Part shown: positions 8,885 to 17,269 of the stretch, piece after piece | Numbering within the stretch: position 1 is the stretch's first letter | Layout: the number at the start of each line of letters is the position of its first letter | Assembly: GCF_017876405.1 (NCBI RefSeq) | Contig: NZ_JAGINW010000001.1 | Location: 10,181,203 to 10,245,202, forward strand | Direction of reading: 5' to 3' | Length of the DNA: 64,000 nucleotides | Source of the DNA: Kibdelosporangium banguiense | GTDB taxonomy: Bacteria > Actinomycetota > Actinomycetes > Mycobacteriales > Pseudonocardiaceae | The notes under the pieces: generated by a model | What the model was told of the DNA's origin: nothing | Databases searched by the model: none | What the model saw: only the letters and a program-made list of their open reading frames with translations | Made by a program: the position numbers and the translations under genes

Positions 8885-8920
8885 GAATCTTCATGAGAGA
8901 ATCGTCTCTCATGAAGATTC
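8885..8920. repeat. 16-bp perfect inverted repeat in a long intergenic gap
   Basis: Arms 8885-8900 (GAATCTTCATGAGAGA) and 8905-8920 are exact reverse complements around ATCG. Not followed by a T-run on either strand, so an operator or element end is as likely as a terminator. It lies in the 565-base gap 8668-9232, which contains no convincing gene. A second short palindrome, GTTAGCTAAC, is at 8963-8972, and the string GTCTCGTTA (8927-8935) recurs at 10209-10217 before the TetR gene. Confidence 0.55.
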
Positions 8921-9232
8921 GCCAACGTCTCGTTAGATATGTACCGTGATGACCAAGCGTTAGTTAGCTAACAGCTACCCCGACGGGACATGCCGATGTG
9001 AAGGGAGGATGGGGCACCGGGCCGGGCGGGCGCCGTGCCCTTGACCAGCTAGCGAGTGATCTGGTTGACCGAGCTCGCCGAGGCCGCGGGCCGGACGGCT
9101 GCGACCGGTGGAGATCCTGATCAACGCGGCCTTGGAGCACCCCATGCGAAACCGGACTCCTGATGGCTGGATTTGAACCGGCACACGAGATATTCCATTT
9201 CCTTACGGCAACCAATTTGAGGAGATCTTGAC

Positions 9233-10114
9233 GTGGGCGAACGCAAAGAGATGCCGCGCACCGCGATTGTGACGGGCGGCAACAGCGGGATTGGTTTGGC
9301 CGCGGCGAAAGCCCTCGGCAAGAAGGGCTACAAGATTTGGATCGCGGGCCGGAGCGCCGAAAAGGGCGCGACGGCCGTCGCACGGCTCCGTCCTCATTGC
9401 CCCGCAGGGGTGGAATTCCTGCCGTTGGACGTCACGCTGTTCGCGGGGATTGAACAGTTTGTCCGCACTCTCAAACCGCAGCTGGGCGGCCGGCTGGATG
9501 CACTCGTTCACTCTGTCGGGGTGGTGGGCAACGGCAAGCGGGTGGTGAGCGCCGATGGCCTGGAAGAGGGCTGGGCGACACAGTTCTTGGGCCGCTATCT
9601 CCTCACCGAGGCTTTCACACCCGAGCTCTCTAACGCTGATGATGGCCGGGTGGTCTTTGTCAGCGCGCAGGCACCGAAGAATCCGCGCCTTTTCGAGGAC
9701 GACCCATCTCTTGAAAAGAATTTCACGATCATGCGCGCGATCGGACAGAATCAGTCAGCTTGCGTGCTGTATGAGCAGATGTACGCCGCGGAACACCCGA
9801 ACGGTCCCGCCATCAACGGCGCGACAGCGGGTTTGGTCAAAAATACCGGTATCAACCGCTCGCTGCCGGGTTTCATCAGGGCGATCTCCAAGGGGATTTT
9901 TGCCGTCTTCGGGATCACCGTCGAACAGTCGGCGACGAACGTGGTGGCGCTTGCCAGCGACCCAGCGCTCAAGGGAGTCTCCGGGTACTACTTTTCAAAG
10001 CCTCAGAACGTCCAGAAGCGCCAGAAGCTGGCGTTTGACGAGGAGCGCGTGGCGTCTTTGCGCCGCGTGCTCGCCAAGTATGCGACGGTCAGAAGCGCCT
10101 TGCTCACGACTTGA
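9233..10114 (+). CDS. Short-chain dehydrogenase/reductase (protochlorophyllide-reductase-like SDR)
   Basis: The GTG at 9233 follows GAGGAG (9219-9224) and is preferred over the ATG at 9251. 293 residues. The cofactor site is TAIVTGGNSGIGLAAAKALG (TGxxxGIG) and the start of the Rossmann fold suggests NADP(H). The catalytic segment is unusual: ACVLYEQMYA does not give a clean YxxxK, and the usual NNAG is replaced by HSVG. The C-terminal part (KGVSGYYFSKPQ) resembles long, retinol-dehydrogenase or protochlorophyllide-reductase-like SDRs. Substrate unknown. A TetR gene follows 123 bases downstream on the same strand. Confidence 0.75.
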   Translation: MGERKEMPRTAIVTGGNSGIGLAAAKALGKKGYKIWIAGRSAEKGATAVARLRPHCPAGVEFLPLDVTLFAGIEQFVRTLKPQLGGRLDALVHSVGVVGNGKRVVSADGLEEGWATQFLGRYLLTEAFTPELSNADDGRVVFVSAQAPKNPRLFEDDPSLEKNFTIMRAIGQNQSACVLYEQMYAAEHPNGPAINGATAGLVKNTGINRSLPGFIRAISKGIFAVFGITVEQSATNVVALASDPALKGVSGYYFSKPQNVQKRQKLAFDEERVASLRRVLAKYATVRSALLTT

Positions 10115-10237
10115 CACATAAAACGGCAAAGCAGCTGGCCGCGGCTTGAACGTGATGGCATCGCCCCGAGAGCAGGGCAGGGTCAGCTTCCCTTCATGAT
10201 ACATGGCTGTCTCGTTACGGATCGTTAGAATGGCCCG

Positions 10238-10795
10238 GTGGTGAAATCGGAAGCGGGGATGCAACGGACTCGGACGGCGATCCTCGACGCCGCCGCCCGC
10301 GTACTGGGCCGACGGCCGGACGCGGCGCTGGCGGAGATCTCGGACGAGGCCGGCGTGGGGCGGGCGACGCTGTACCGGCATTTCCCGACGCGGGAGGCGT
10401 TGCTGCGCGGGGTGGCCGAGACCGGGATCGCGGAACTGGCCAAGGCGTTCGAGACCGCGGACCTCGACGAGCTTCCCGTCGACCGGGCGATCACCCGGAT
10501 CGTCGCGGTGTTCCTGCGCAACGGCGCCAAGTACGCGGCCGTGATCAGCCAGGCCGACCAGTACTGCGACCCCGCGGACGTCGAACGCACGGCCCGACCG
10601 ATCCGGGAGGTCATCGCCCGAGGTGTGCGCGAGCAGGTGCTGCGCGACGACCTGCGTGAAGACATCCTGTTCGCCATGTTCTCCGCGATCGTGGAACGTG
10701 CCCTCTGGCTGGCCATCGGCGAATCCATGACGCCCGAGGAAACTGCCGAGGCCGCCGTTGCGATCTTCCTGGGCGGCGCGCGCAGGCCCGGCTAG
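10238..10795 (+). CDS. TetR/AcrR family regulator
   Basis: 185 residues from GTG 10238 (GTG 10241 and ATG 10259 are alternatives). The DNA-binding helices are ALAEISDEAGVGRATLYRHF and the C-terminal domain is of the type seen in many actinobacterial TetR repressors that control an adjacent oxidoreductase. The segment CTCGTTACGGATCGTTAG just upstream (10211-10228) contains a repeated CGTTA and is a candidate autoregulatory site. Nothing identifies the ligand. Its stop is at 10793-10795, so it overlaps by 4 bases the end of the truncated TetR on the other strand. Confidence 0.85.
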   Translation: MVKSEAGMQRTRTAILDAAARVLGRRPDAALAEISDEAGVGRATLYRHFPTREALLRGVAETGIAELAKAFETADLDELPVDRAITRIVAVFLRNGAKYAAVISQADQYCDPADVERTARPIREVIARGVREQVLRDDLREDILFAMFSAIVERALWLAIGESMTPEETAEAAVAIFLGGARRPG

Positions 10796-11283
10796 CCTCC
10801 AGTTCTGGTACTCAGGTCCACCATGCTTGCCTGCGACTTGTTCCCCGTGGACTGCGCGGTGACGCTCAAACGAATCTGCGTGGCGCGGCGTAGGAGAGGC
10901 TCCAGCGAGCGCACCAAGCGCTGACTGGTTTCGGCGGCGACGGACTGGAATTGGAAGGCAAGAAGGTGGATCGTCGGCCGCCGGACGATCACCTCGACGG
11001 CAGCGTCGAGCGCGCCGACGAGATCGCGCCACCGATCGCCGGTGTCGGCTGTGGTCATGGGTTCGATCTCGGTGGCCAGGACGCGGTCGAAGACCGCGCG
11101 GACGAGCTGATCGCGCGAGCCGAAGCGGCGGTAGAGCGTCATCATGCTTACGTCCGCGCGCTCGGCGATCTGCTCCAGCGTCGTCTCCAGCCCGGTCTCC
11201 TCGAACGCTTCGACCGCGGCGTCGACGATCCGCTCGTAGTTGCGGGCGGCATCGGCCCGCAACTCCCGCCCCTGGCCTGTCAT
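10792..11283 (-). pseudogene. TetR family regulator with C-terminus replaced by transposase sequence
   Basis: 163 codons. The first ~130 residues are a normal TetR: HTH in TTLEQIAERADVSMMTLYRR and part of the ligand domain (PTIHLLAFQFQSVAAE). After about SLEPLLRRA the frame runs antisense through the transposase fragment, giving ~30 unrelated residues. DNA binding could survive but the dimerisation helices are lost. It begins 7 bp after the P450 stop, so the two were one operon and this was probably the P450 regulator. Confidence 0.75.
10808..10880 (+). mobile_element. ~75-bp internal transposase fragment
   Basis: On the plus strand this reads STMLACDLFPVDCAVTLKRI, the start of the integrase-core catalytic domain found in the transposase remnant at 3600. 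Neither IS end is present. It replaces the 3' end of the convergent TetR gene. Confidence 0.6.
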
Positions 11284-11290
11284 CGTCTTC

Positions 11291-12481
11291 TCACCAGGTC
11301 ACGCGCAGTGTCTTCAGCCCGTAGACCGCGCTGAAGACCCGGAACTCGATGTCAGTGTCCGGCTCGGCCAGCGCCAGCCCGGGGAAGCGCTTCAGCAGTG
11401 CAGGGAACGCGATCCGCATCTCCATCCGCGCCAGCGGCGCCCCGAGGCAGTGGTGCACCCCGTGGCCGAAGGCGACATGACCGGCGACGCCGCGGGTGAT
11501 GTCGAGGGCCTCGGGGTCGTCGAGGAGGGCGCGGTCGCGGTTGGCTGCCAGTGGCGAAGGGGCGACGAGCGAGCCGGCGGGGATGGTCTGCCCTGCGATC
11601 TCCACGTCCGTCGTGGTCGTGCGGATCAGCGACGGCACGATGGACAGCCAGCGCAGCAACTCTTCGACGGCCGGCTCGACCCGTGCCGGGTCGTTGCGGA
11701 TCATCGCCAGCTGAACGGGGTGGCGCAGCAGAGCCAAAGTGCCCAGGCCGAGCATGTTCGAGGTGGTCTCGTGCCCGGCCAACAGCAACAGGCTCGCGAT
11801 GCCGATCAGCTCATCGGTGGACAGATCGTCACCGTGCTCGCGCACCAGCATCCCCAGCATGTCCTCCCCCGGGGCCGCCTGCGCCCGGGCGACCAGGCTC
11901 GTCATGTAGGCCCGGTCCTCCTGCCGCGCGGCGTTGCGGTCTTCGACCGATGCGGACAGGTCGAGCATGCGCGCGGTGCGGTCCTGGAACTCGGCCCGGT
12001 CGGCATACGGCACGCCCAGAAGTTCGCAGATCACCAGCGAGGGCACCGGCAGTGCGAAGTTCGACACCAGGTCGGCCGGTTTGCCCGCTCGCTCGAGATC
12101 GTCCAATGCGGACTCCACGATCTCGGTGATCCGCGGCTCCAGCCGGCGCATCCGCCGCACCGTGAACTCCGGCGTCAGCATCCGCCGCAACCGCGTGTGC
12201 TCCGGCGGATCGAACCCGATCAGATTCCCGGCCCGCAACTGGGCCTGCTCCTTCTCGCTCATCCCGTCCGCGTCGGGGAACTCGGAGATGGCGCTGCTGA
12301 ACCGGGCCGCGTCCGAAAACACCGCCCGGACGTCCTCGTACCGCAGGATCAGATAGGCGGGCTGCCCGAACGGGCCCATCTGCCGCAGTACACCTTGTTC
12401 GTCCCGTACCCGGCCCAACTCCCCGGCCGGGGTGAGCCCGTCGCGCCGCATCTCCAACGGCAGTTCCGGTGCTTCCGTCAT
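11291..12481 (-). CDS. Cytochrome P450
   Basis: 396 residues, full length for a soluble bacterial P450. The heme-binding loop is FGHGVHHCLGAPLAR (Cys ligand in HHCLG), the I-helix oxygen-activation motif is LLLAGHETTSNML, and the K-helix ExxR is in VEELLR. HTRLRRMLTPEFT is the typical C-helix segment. This pattern is that of class I actinobacterial P450s (CYP105/107-like) that hydroxylate secondary metabolites or xenobiotics with ferredoxin. No ferredoxin gene is adjacent. The TetR gene that follows by 7 bp is damaged, so expression may now be deregulated. Confidence 0.92.
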   Translation of the reverse strand: MTEAPELPLEMRRDGLTPAGELGRVRDEQGVLRQMGPFGQPAYLILRYEDVRAVFSDAARFSSAISEFPDADGMSEKEQAQLRAGNLIGFDPPEHTRLRRMLTPEFTVRRMRRLEPRITEIVESALDDLERAGKPADLVSNFALPVPSLVICELLGVPYADRAEFQDRTARMLDLSASVEDRNAARQEDRAYMTSLVARAQAAPGEDMLGMLVREHGDDLSTDELIGIASLLLLAGHETTSNMLGLGTLALLRHPVQLAMIRNDPARVEPAVEELLRWLSIVPSLIRTTTTDVEIAGQTIPAGSLVAPSPLAANRDRALLDDPEALDITRGVAGHVAFGHGVHHCLGAPLARMEMRIAFPALLKRFPGLALAEPDTDIEFRVFSAVYGLKTLRVTW

Positions 12482-12512
12482 TGTCCACCCTTTGTTTCGT
12501 TTTCCGTACCTG

Positions 12513-12627
12513 TCATGGCAGAAGGAGCGTCTTGCCGACCGTGGTCCTGGCCTCGATGGTCGCGTGGGCGTCAGCCGCCTGATCGAGCGGGAATGCTGGT
12601 GCGGACATCGCCGCCTTCAGTGGCAAG
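12513..12627 (-). pseudogene. C-terminal fragment of an NADPH:quinone reductase / zinc-type alcohol dehydrogenase
   Basis: About 36 codons ending in FPLDQAADAHATIEARTTVG then KTLLLP and a stop, which is the typical C-terminus of quinone oxidoreductases of the MDR superfamily. The rest of the gene is absent, and an inverted pair GCTGAC/GTCAGC (12633-12656) lies just upstream. Nothing else is recognisable in 12657-12793. Confidence 0.6.
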
Positions 12628-12793
12628 TGGTAGCTGACTAACACTTAGACGTCAGCGTACACGACTACCGGTCAGATGCAACTCATTACGAGATACCACT
12701 GTCTCACGACGGATGATTCACGTCGAAGCGAAGAGCGGCTAAGGCGAACACCGGCGGCGAACGCTCATGTCCGCCGATCACCGAGTCGATGGC

Positions 12794-13316
12794 GCCTGTC
12801 CTGGTCGAGAATGCTAATCCGGTTTGACCTGGGCGATCGTGACGTCCAATGATCGGCGGTCGTGTCTGTTCGTCTGGTCTACCGGCCCTTTGGCCAGATG
12901 CTGTCCCGGCTTGCCCTGTTCGCTCGGTCGTCGGCGTCGAAGGACGCGGAGATACTCGCCTTACGCCACGAGGTCGCCGTGCTGCGACGGAACAACCCGA
13001 GACCTCGCCTGTCATGGCCGGATCGCGCGACCCTCGCCGCGCTTGCGAATGCACCGACCGGATCCTCATCACCGGAGAACACCACCTACACCACGTACTC
13101 GACGCCTACGTCACCCATCACAACACCGGACGCAGCCACCAAGGCAACGGAATGCGTCTGCGCGCTCCCAACGACAAACCGAACACGATCCCGTTCCCGG
13201 CCCGGATCGACACGATCCGACACCGCCAGTGTCTCGGCGGACTACTTAACGAGTATCAACCCGCCGCATGAAAGTCCAGGCCAGAACCGGTAACCGAGTT
13301 TTCGACCAGGACAGGC
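12794..13316 (+). mobile_element. 523-bp internally deleted IS with both terminal repeats (MITE-like)
   Basis: The left end GCCTGTCCTGGTCGAGAA (12794-12811) and the right end TTTTCGACCAGGACAGGC (13299-13316) are inverted repeats, 17 of 18 bases matching. Inside, a normal transposase start (SVRLVYRPFGQM, then AEILALRHEVAVLRRNN) is joined near 13050 to the C-terminal end (LGGLLNEYQPAA and a stop), so the whole catalytic core is gone. No target duplication is obvious at the ends. It could be mobilised in trans if an intact relative exists elsewhere. Confidence 0.75.
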
Positions 13317-13320
13317 ACAG

Positions 13321-13458
13321 GACCGCGACCAGGCGATCGGGAAGTCGGTCATCGGCTGGGTGAGCACGTCGCGGCGGACGACCGGCTCGCTAGCCGAGGA
13401 AGACCGCCACCGCATCCTGTGCGACTCCCCCGCCACGCTGTTCTTCAATCGCCCATGA
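13321..13458 (+). pseudogene. Possible C-terminal fragment of an amidohydrolase
   Basis: An open frame without a start ends with AEEDRHRILCDSPATLFFNR, the pattern (DxxKIL..N..RLF) seen at the end of amidohydrolase-2 type proteins. It begins directly at the right end of the deleted IS, so the element may mark the break. Only ~45 residues, low certainty. Confidence 0.3.
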
Positions 13459-13565
13459 ATCCCCCACGGTCCTGAGATCCGAGTCGCTCGTTGACGCGGA
13501 AGCGAACGGCCCCTATATAAGACATGTCTGGCATTTCGCGTCGTTCGGCGAAGGTGAGGCCATTC

Positions 13566-14291
13566 ATGACGAAGGCAGTCCGCCGCATGGTCGTCGGCAT
13601 CGCGTGCGCACTGAGCTTCCTTGCCGCCGCATCACTCCCGGCACAGGCAGCACCCACGCCCGCCCGACCCGAACCGGCACCACCTCCCGCAGACGTCCCA
13701 CCCGCGTTCGTCGCCGACGCCTGTCCATCCCTGCCGCCGGACGCCGACCCGGCCCAGTGGACATGCGGCAACATGGTCTTCGACGCCGGGTACATCCGAA
13801 TGGGCCGACTCGACCAACCGCTGACCGAGCCGATCCGCCTCACGGTCGCCTACGGCCCACCGGACCAGCTCATCTTCGGGCGACTGGACTCTCGTCCGAT
13901 GCGGCTCGCCGGGCTCCCCGTCGGCGTCTGGATCACCCCGGAGTACGGCGGCCACTTCACTCCGACCACCTTCACCGAGTTATCCCTGCGCTTCCGGTTG
14001 ACCGGTCCCGGCCTCGGCCAGAACTGCCATATCGGCACCGTCGACGAACCCATCGCGTTCACGATGACGCCCGTAGCCGGCTCGCTCCGGATCTACCCCC
14101 TCGGCCCGAACGGGGAGGACATCGTCGGAGCCAACTACACGGAGACATCCTTCGCCACACCCAAGGCGACGGACTGCAACGGCTTCACCCCAACCATCAA
14201 CGCGGCCCTGGACCTGCCCTCACCGACCGGCCGGAACGCGGCGTCATTCCGGTTCTACCTGCTCGCCCTCAACTACACGCAACTACCCTGA
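13566..14291 (+). CDS. Secreted protein of unknown function
   Basis: I chose the ATG at 13566, which follows AAGGTGAGG (13551-13559), over the ATG at 13524. 241 residues. A clear Sec signal peptide (KAVRRMVVGIACALSFLAAA, cleavage after AQA) is followed by a Pro/Ala-rich linker and a compact domain with four cysteines and beta-strand-like sequence ending at LLALNYTQLP. I do not recognise the family. It is the only intact gene between the two IS remnants at 12794 and 14350. Confidence 0.75.
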   Translation: MTKAVRRMVVGIACALSFLAAASLPAQAAPTPARPEPAPPPADVPPAFVADACPSLPPDADPAQWTCGNMVFDAGYIRMGRLDQPLTEPIRLTVAYGPPDQLIFGRLDSRPMRLAGLPVGVWITPEYGGHFTPTTFTELSLRFRLTGPGLGQNCHIGTVDEPIAFTMTPVAGSLRIYPLGPNGEDIVGANYTETSFATPKATDCNGFTPTINAALDLPSPTGRNAASFRFYLLALNYTQLP

Positions 14292-14349
14292 ACCACACCC
14301 CCTTCCTGACCACGGCGAGACTCCACGCTGGTCAAGGAATGTTTCGCCA

Positions 14350-14666
14350 ATAGCCGCCCCACCCGCTCTCAGAAGCCGCCGACCACGGTAGGGATGATCC
14401 GCTGCGCTGCGGCGCACCGCCTGACTACGTAGTGCGTGCGATAACCCGGTGGTCAGGCCGGTGCGGTCGGCGATCAGCCGCAGCGCTGCGGTGCCGGCGT
14501 GGTTGATCACGTCCCGGCCGCCGGTCTCGACGGCCAGATCCGCCGACCATGAGGTAATGTCCTGCACCGGAAAAGTGCTCCTTGGGATAGCTGGGGATAA
14601 GGCGTAGACACCCTCATTCTCCCAGTCCAGGAGCACTTTTCCTTTGTCAGACACACCCAGCCTCAA
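14350..14666 (-). mobile_element. N-terminal remnant of an IS1380-like transposase with its terminal hairpin
   Basis: On the minus strand the frame includes GRDVINHAGTAALRLIADRT and GLTTGLSHALRS, resembling the N-terminus of IS1380-family transposases; the sequence then loses the frame and the catalytic part is absent. In front of the start, the 14-base arms GGAAAAGTGCTCCT (14569-14582) and AGGAGCACTTTTCC (14629-14642) are a perfect inverted repeat, which may be an element end or operator. Confidence 0.5.
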
Positions 14667-15221
14667 GATCGCGGTGAATACTCAGGGCTTGTGGGATCTG
14701 GCGAGCAAGAAGCAGGCCCTTGTGCTGAAGGGCCAGCCAGACATCGTCGTGTCCCTCGACTTCAGCCCGGACGGCAACAGACTGGCAGCTGTCAGCTCCG
14801 ACGCAAGCACTGTGACATGGGACGTAGCCGGTCCCACGATGACATCCAGTCCTCTGAGTACCGTCACGGACGTCACGTATCACCCAAACGGACACGTCGT
14901 CGCCACCAGCGATCTCGACGGGATCATCCGATTGTGGGACACGAGAACCCGTCGAGAAACCGCGGTGCTCACCACCAAAACCGCGCCTGCTTGGGATGTG
15001 GCCTTCAGCCCGAACGGTCGCCTCCTGGCCGCAGTCAACCCTGACGCACCCCAGACTGTGGGACACACAGCCTCAAGGAAATCCTTCCCCGCCATCCCCT
15101 TGAACAGACCGAAGTGGCGGGAGGGTCGGCCGTCACATTCACCCCTGATGGGCGCACAATCGCCACATCGTTCAACGGGGCCATCGATATCCGCGATACC
15201 GCCCCAAGTTTGTTACAGTAA
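14644..15221 (+). pseudogene. WD40-repeat protein, N-truncated and frameshifted
   Basis: WD40 blades are clear: VVSLDFSPDGNRLAAVS, VTDVTYHPNGHVVATSDLDG with IRLWD, and AWDVAFSPNGRLLAAV. Near 15055 the homologous sequence changes frame and ends with AVTFTPDGRTIATSFNGAID and a TAA at 15219-15221. In actinomycetes such blades form the end of large signalling proteins (HTH, NACHT/AAA or kinase plus WD40). The N-terminal part is cut at the IS1380-like end near 14644. Confidence 0.7.
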
Positions 15222-15337
15222 CCAATCATGATCACGCCCAGATCATGATCACAGACGCAGGAACGGCGCCCCAAGTGGTTCCATGGTATTGATCACGCAA
15301 TCAGCGACAGGACCACTTTCGAAGAGCGCCGTCAGCG

Positions 15338-15439
15338 TTCATGGACCGCGGTCTCATCGTGGAGGAGGGCACCTCGGAAACCGTTTTCGACGGCCCGCGG
15401 TCGCCGTGCCTGAGGCAGTTCCTGTCACAGGTACTGTGA
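15338..15439 (+). pseudogene. C-terminal fragment of a polar amino-acid ABC transporter ATPase
   Basis: The frame reads FMDRGLIVEEGTSETVFDGP then LRQFLSQVL and a stop, matching the end of GlnQ-type ATPases (MDxGxIVExGxPxxxF...FL..VL). Walker motifs and signature are gone. Together with the binding-protein remnant at 7650 it suggests that an amino-acid-type importer has been lost from this region. Confidence 0.6.
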
Positions 15440-15443
15440 ACCG

Positions 15444-15833
15444 GTGGCTCTTGACACCCCACACATCATCGGCCGGCTGTTCGACGAGATCGCGGCCGAG
15501 TACTTCGACTTCACGATCACGGTCGAGGACAGGGAAACGGCCGGCCGCTGGCTGCAACTGCGGGGCAACTCGATCAACCTGCCCTACCCACACAGCGGCA
15601 AGCCGCAAGAGGTGCTGTCCGACCTCGGCTTCACCGACATCTTCGGCAGCGTCGACTGGTACGTCGACGACTGGGCGGCCGGCAGCTTCGTGACCATCGA
15701 CTGGGGCTCGTTGGGACAGCCGACGGACCACGCAGCCGAACGAGACGTGCTCGCGGCTATCGTCACCCGCCTGCTCGAAAAGTACTTGGGACTGCCGGCC
15801 GACTCCGAACGATGGGTCATCAGCGAGCAATAG
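15444..15833 (+). CDS. Hypothetical protein, acidic, 129 residues
   Basis: GTG start at 15444, four bases after the stop of the ABC ATPase fragment; no convincing ribosome site. The protein is acidic, without signal peptide or membrane segment, with a region FDFTITVEDRETAGRWLQLR and an aromatic stretch DWYVDDWAAGSFVTIDWG. I do not recognise the family; the size and composition would also fit a small immunity or chaperone-like protein, but nothing demonstrates this. It ends just before an IS remnant. Confidence 0.6.
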   Translation: MALDTPHIIGRLFDEIAAEYFDFTITVEDRETAGRWLQLRGNSINLPYPHSGKPQEVLSDLGFTDIFGSVDWYVDDWAAGSFVTIDWGSLGQPTDHAAERDVLAAIVTRLLEKYLGLPADSERWVISEQ

Positions 15834-15837
15834 GTCC

Positions 15838-16348
15838 CCTTCGAGAATGCGGTAATCCGGTTTGACCTGGGCGATCGCGACGTCCAATGATCGGCGGTCG
15901 TGTCTGTTCCGCTGGTCTATCGGCTCTTGGTCCAGGTCCTGTCCTGGCTTACCCTGCTCGCTCGGTCGTCGGCGTCACAGGACGCCGAGATCCTCGCCTT
16001 ACGCCACGAGATCGCCGTGCTGCGACGCAACAACCCCCAGACCTCACCTGTCCTGACCAGGCCGCGCAGTCCTGGCCGGGCCGGCCCGAATGCCTCCCAG
16101 GGCGCTACGTGGCCACCGGATAGTCACACCCGCAACGTTGCTGCGCCGGCACCACAAGCTGATCGCCACGCGATGGCAACAACCCAAGCCGCCGGGCCGC
16201 CCGCCGATCAGCGATGAACTAGCCACGTTCATCCTGCGCCTGACGAGAGAGAACCGGACCCGGGGCGCGGTTCGTATCCAGGGCGAACTGCGCCGCCTCG
16301 GCCACCGAGTCGCCGCCTCAACCATCCGCAAAATCCTGCGCGCCAGTG
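15838..16348 (+). mobile_element. Remnant C of the integrase-core IS, 5' half
   Basis: The left end is partly eroded (CCTTCGAGAATGC near 15840) but the next 60 bases match copies at 2865 and 12812. The transposase N-terminus (VPLVYRLLVQV, AEILALRHEIAVLRRNN) is followed, after a frameshift near 16050, by RGHRIVTPATLLRRHHKLI and LTRENRTRGAVRIQGELRRL. It stops at ILRASGV, the same point at which remnant A stops. Confidence 0.75.
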
Positions 16349-16396
16349 GAGTTCCGCCATCGACGCTGCGCTTGCCAAGAATGTCATCCATGCTGC

Positions 16397-16960
16397 TCAG
16401 GCAGCATGTCGGTATTCGTTGAGGATGCCGCCTAATCGTTGGTGTTGGCGGACGTGAAGATGGGCGATCTGGGCCTGACCGACGATTGGCGGCGGCAACG
16501 GTCGGAGAGGCCGAGCATTGGCGATGCCCTGGTGGGGCCGATGGGAGTTGTAGAACTGCTCGTACTCGCGGAGCGCGTGGAGTAGGTGCCGCTGATTCCA
16601 CATCACGGTGCGATCGAGCAATTCATGGCGGCAAGTTTGCACCCACCACTCCATGATGGAGTTCATCCTGGGCATCTGGATGCCACTGAGCACGACCTGG
16701 ATACCGGCGTCGGCGAGAACGCCGTCGAACAGGGTCGGAAACTTGCCGTCCCTGTCCCGGATCAAGAACCGTGCTCGGCGGCCGACGTCGTCGAGGTCCA
16801 TCACGAGGTTACGGACCGCTTGGGTCACCCATGCCGCGGTGGGATGTAGTGTCGCACCGAGGATGCGGATCCGGCGCTGCGCGTGCTAGATCACGGCCAG
16901 CACGTACAGGCGAGTCCCAGCAAGTGTGACGGTTTCGAAGAAGTCGCAGGCCAGCACTCC
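16397..16960 (-). pseudogene. Remnant D: catalytic half of an integrase-core transposase
   Basis: The minus strand reads VLACDFFETVTLAGTRLYVL (first Asp), then an internal TAG near 16887, then FLIRDRDGKFPTLFDGVLAD (second Asp), PRMNSIMEWWVQTCRHELLD (Glu) and the C-terminus LGGILNEYRHAA. So the DDE residues are present but the frame has a stop, and the N-terminal DNA-binding half is missing. It is closely related in layout to the plus-strand copy at 21820-22936. A short hairpin (16390-16407) overlaps its stop. Confidence 0.75.
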
Positions 16961-16964
16961 GACT

Positions 16965-17175
16965 CCGCGCCCACGACGCACAGCGCGGTCAGGATCCCGA
17001 ACGCCAGGTGCCCGTCTGGCTTGTCCGGGAAGATGTCCGGAAACCTCTGCCAGATGTCAGCGAACAAGCCCGCCAACGCCAGCAGCGGCCCGGCGAGTAC
17101 CGCGATCAAGCGTATCCGTCCATTGAGGACCGTCTCGCGTAACTTCGGCTCCGACCCTATGGCAACGTTTCTCCG
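16965..17175 (-). pseudogene. Fragment of a small membrane protein, cut by remnant D
   Basis: The minus strand reads KLRETVLNGRIRLIAVLAGP, then LLALAGLFADIWQ and GHLAFGILTALCVVGA, giving two plausible transmembrane helices. The frame then runs into transposase sequence without a stop. No family recognised and no clear start; possibly the end of a larger membrane protein. Confidence 0.35.
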
Positions 17176-17269
17176 GGCTGCTTTGCCACAGGCTACCCGC
17201 TCCCTGCCGCTGTCCGTGCCTTCCGAGGTCGGCGGCAGGTCACCCTGTTGGAGGCACTCAGGATGCTGG

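Noticed and set aside
12641..12793. Possible small gene on the minus strand (ending in residues resembling FALAALRFDVNHPS)
   Set aside because: No start or ribosome site and no recognised motif; the composition is not distinctive enough to call.
15222..15300. Near-repeat of ATCATGATCAC as a possible attachment site
   Set aside because: Only two short copies, no integrase gene adjacent and no second site at a fitting distance.
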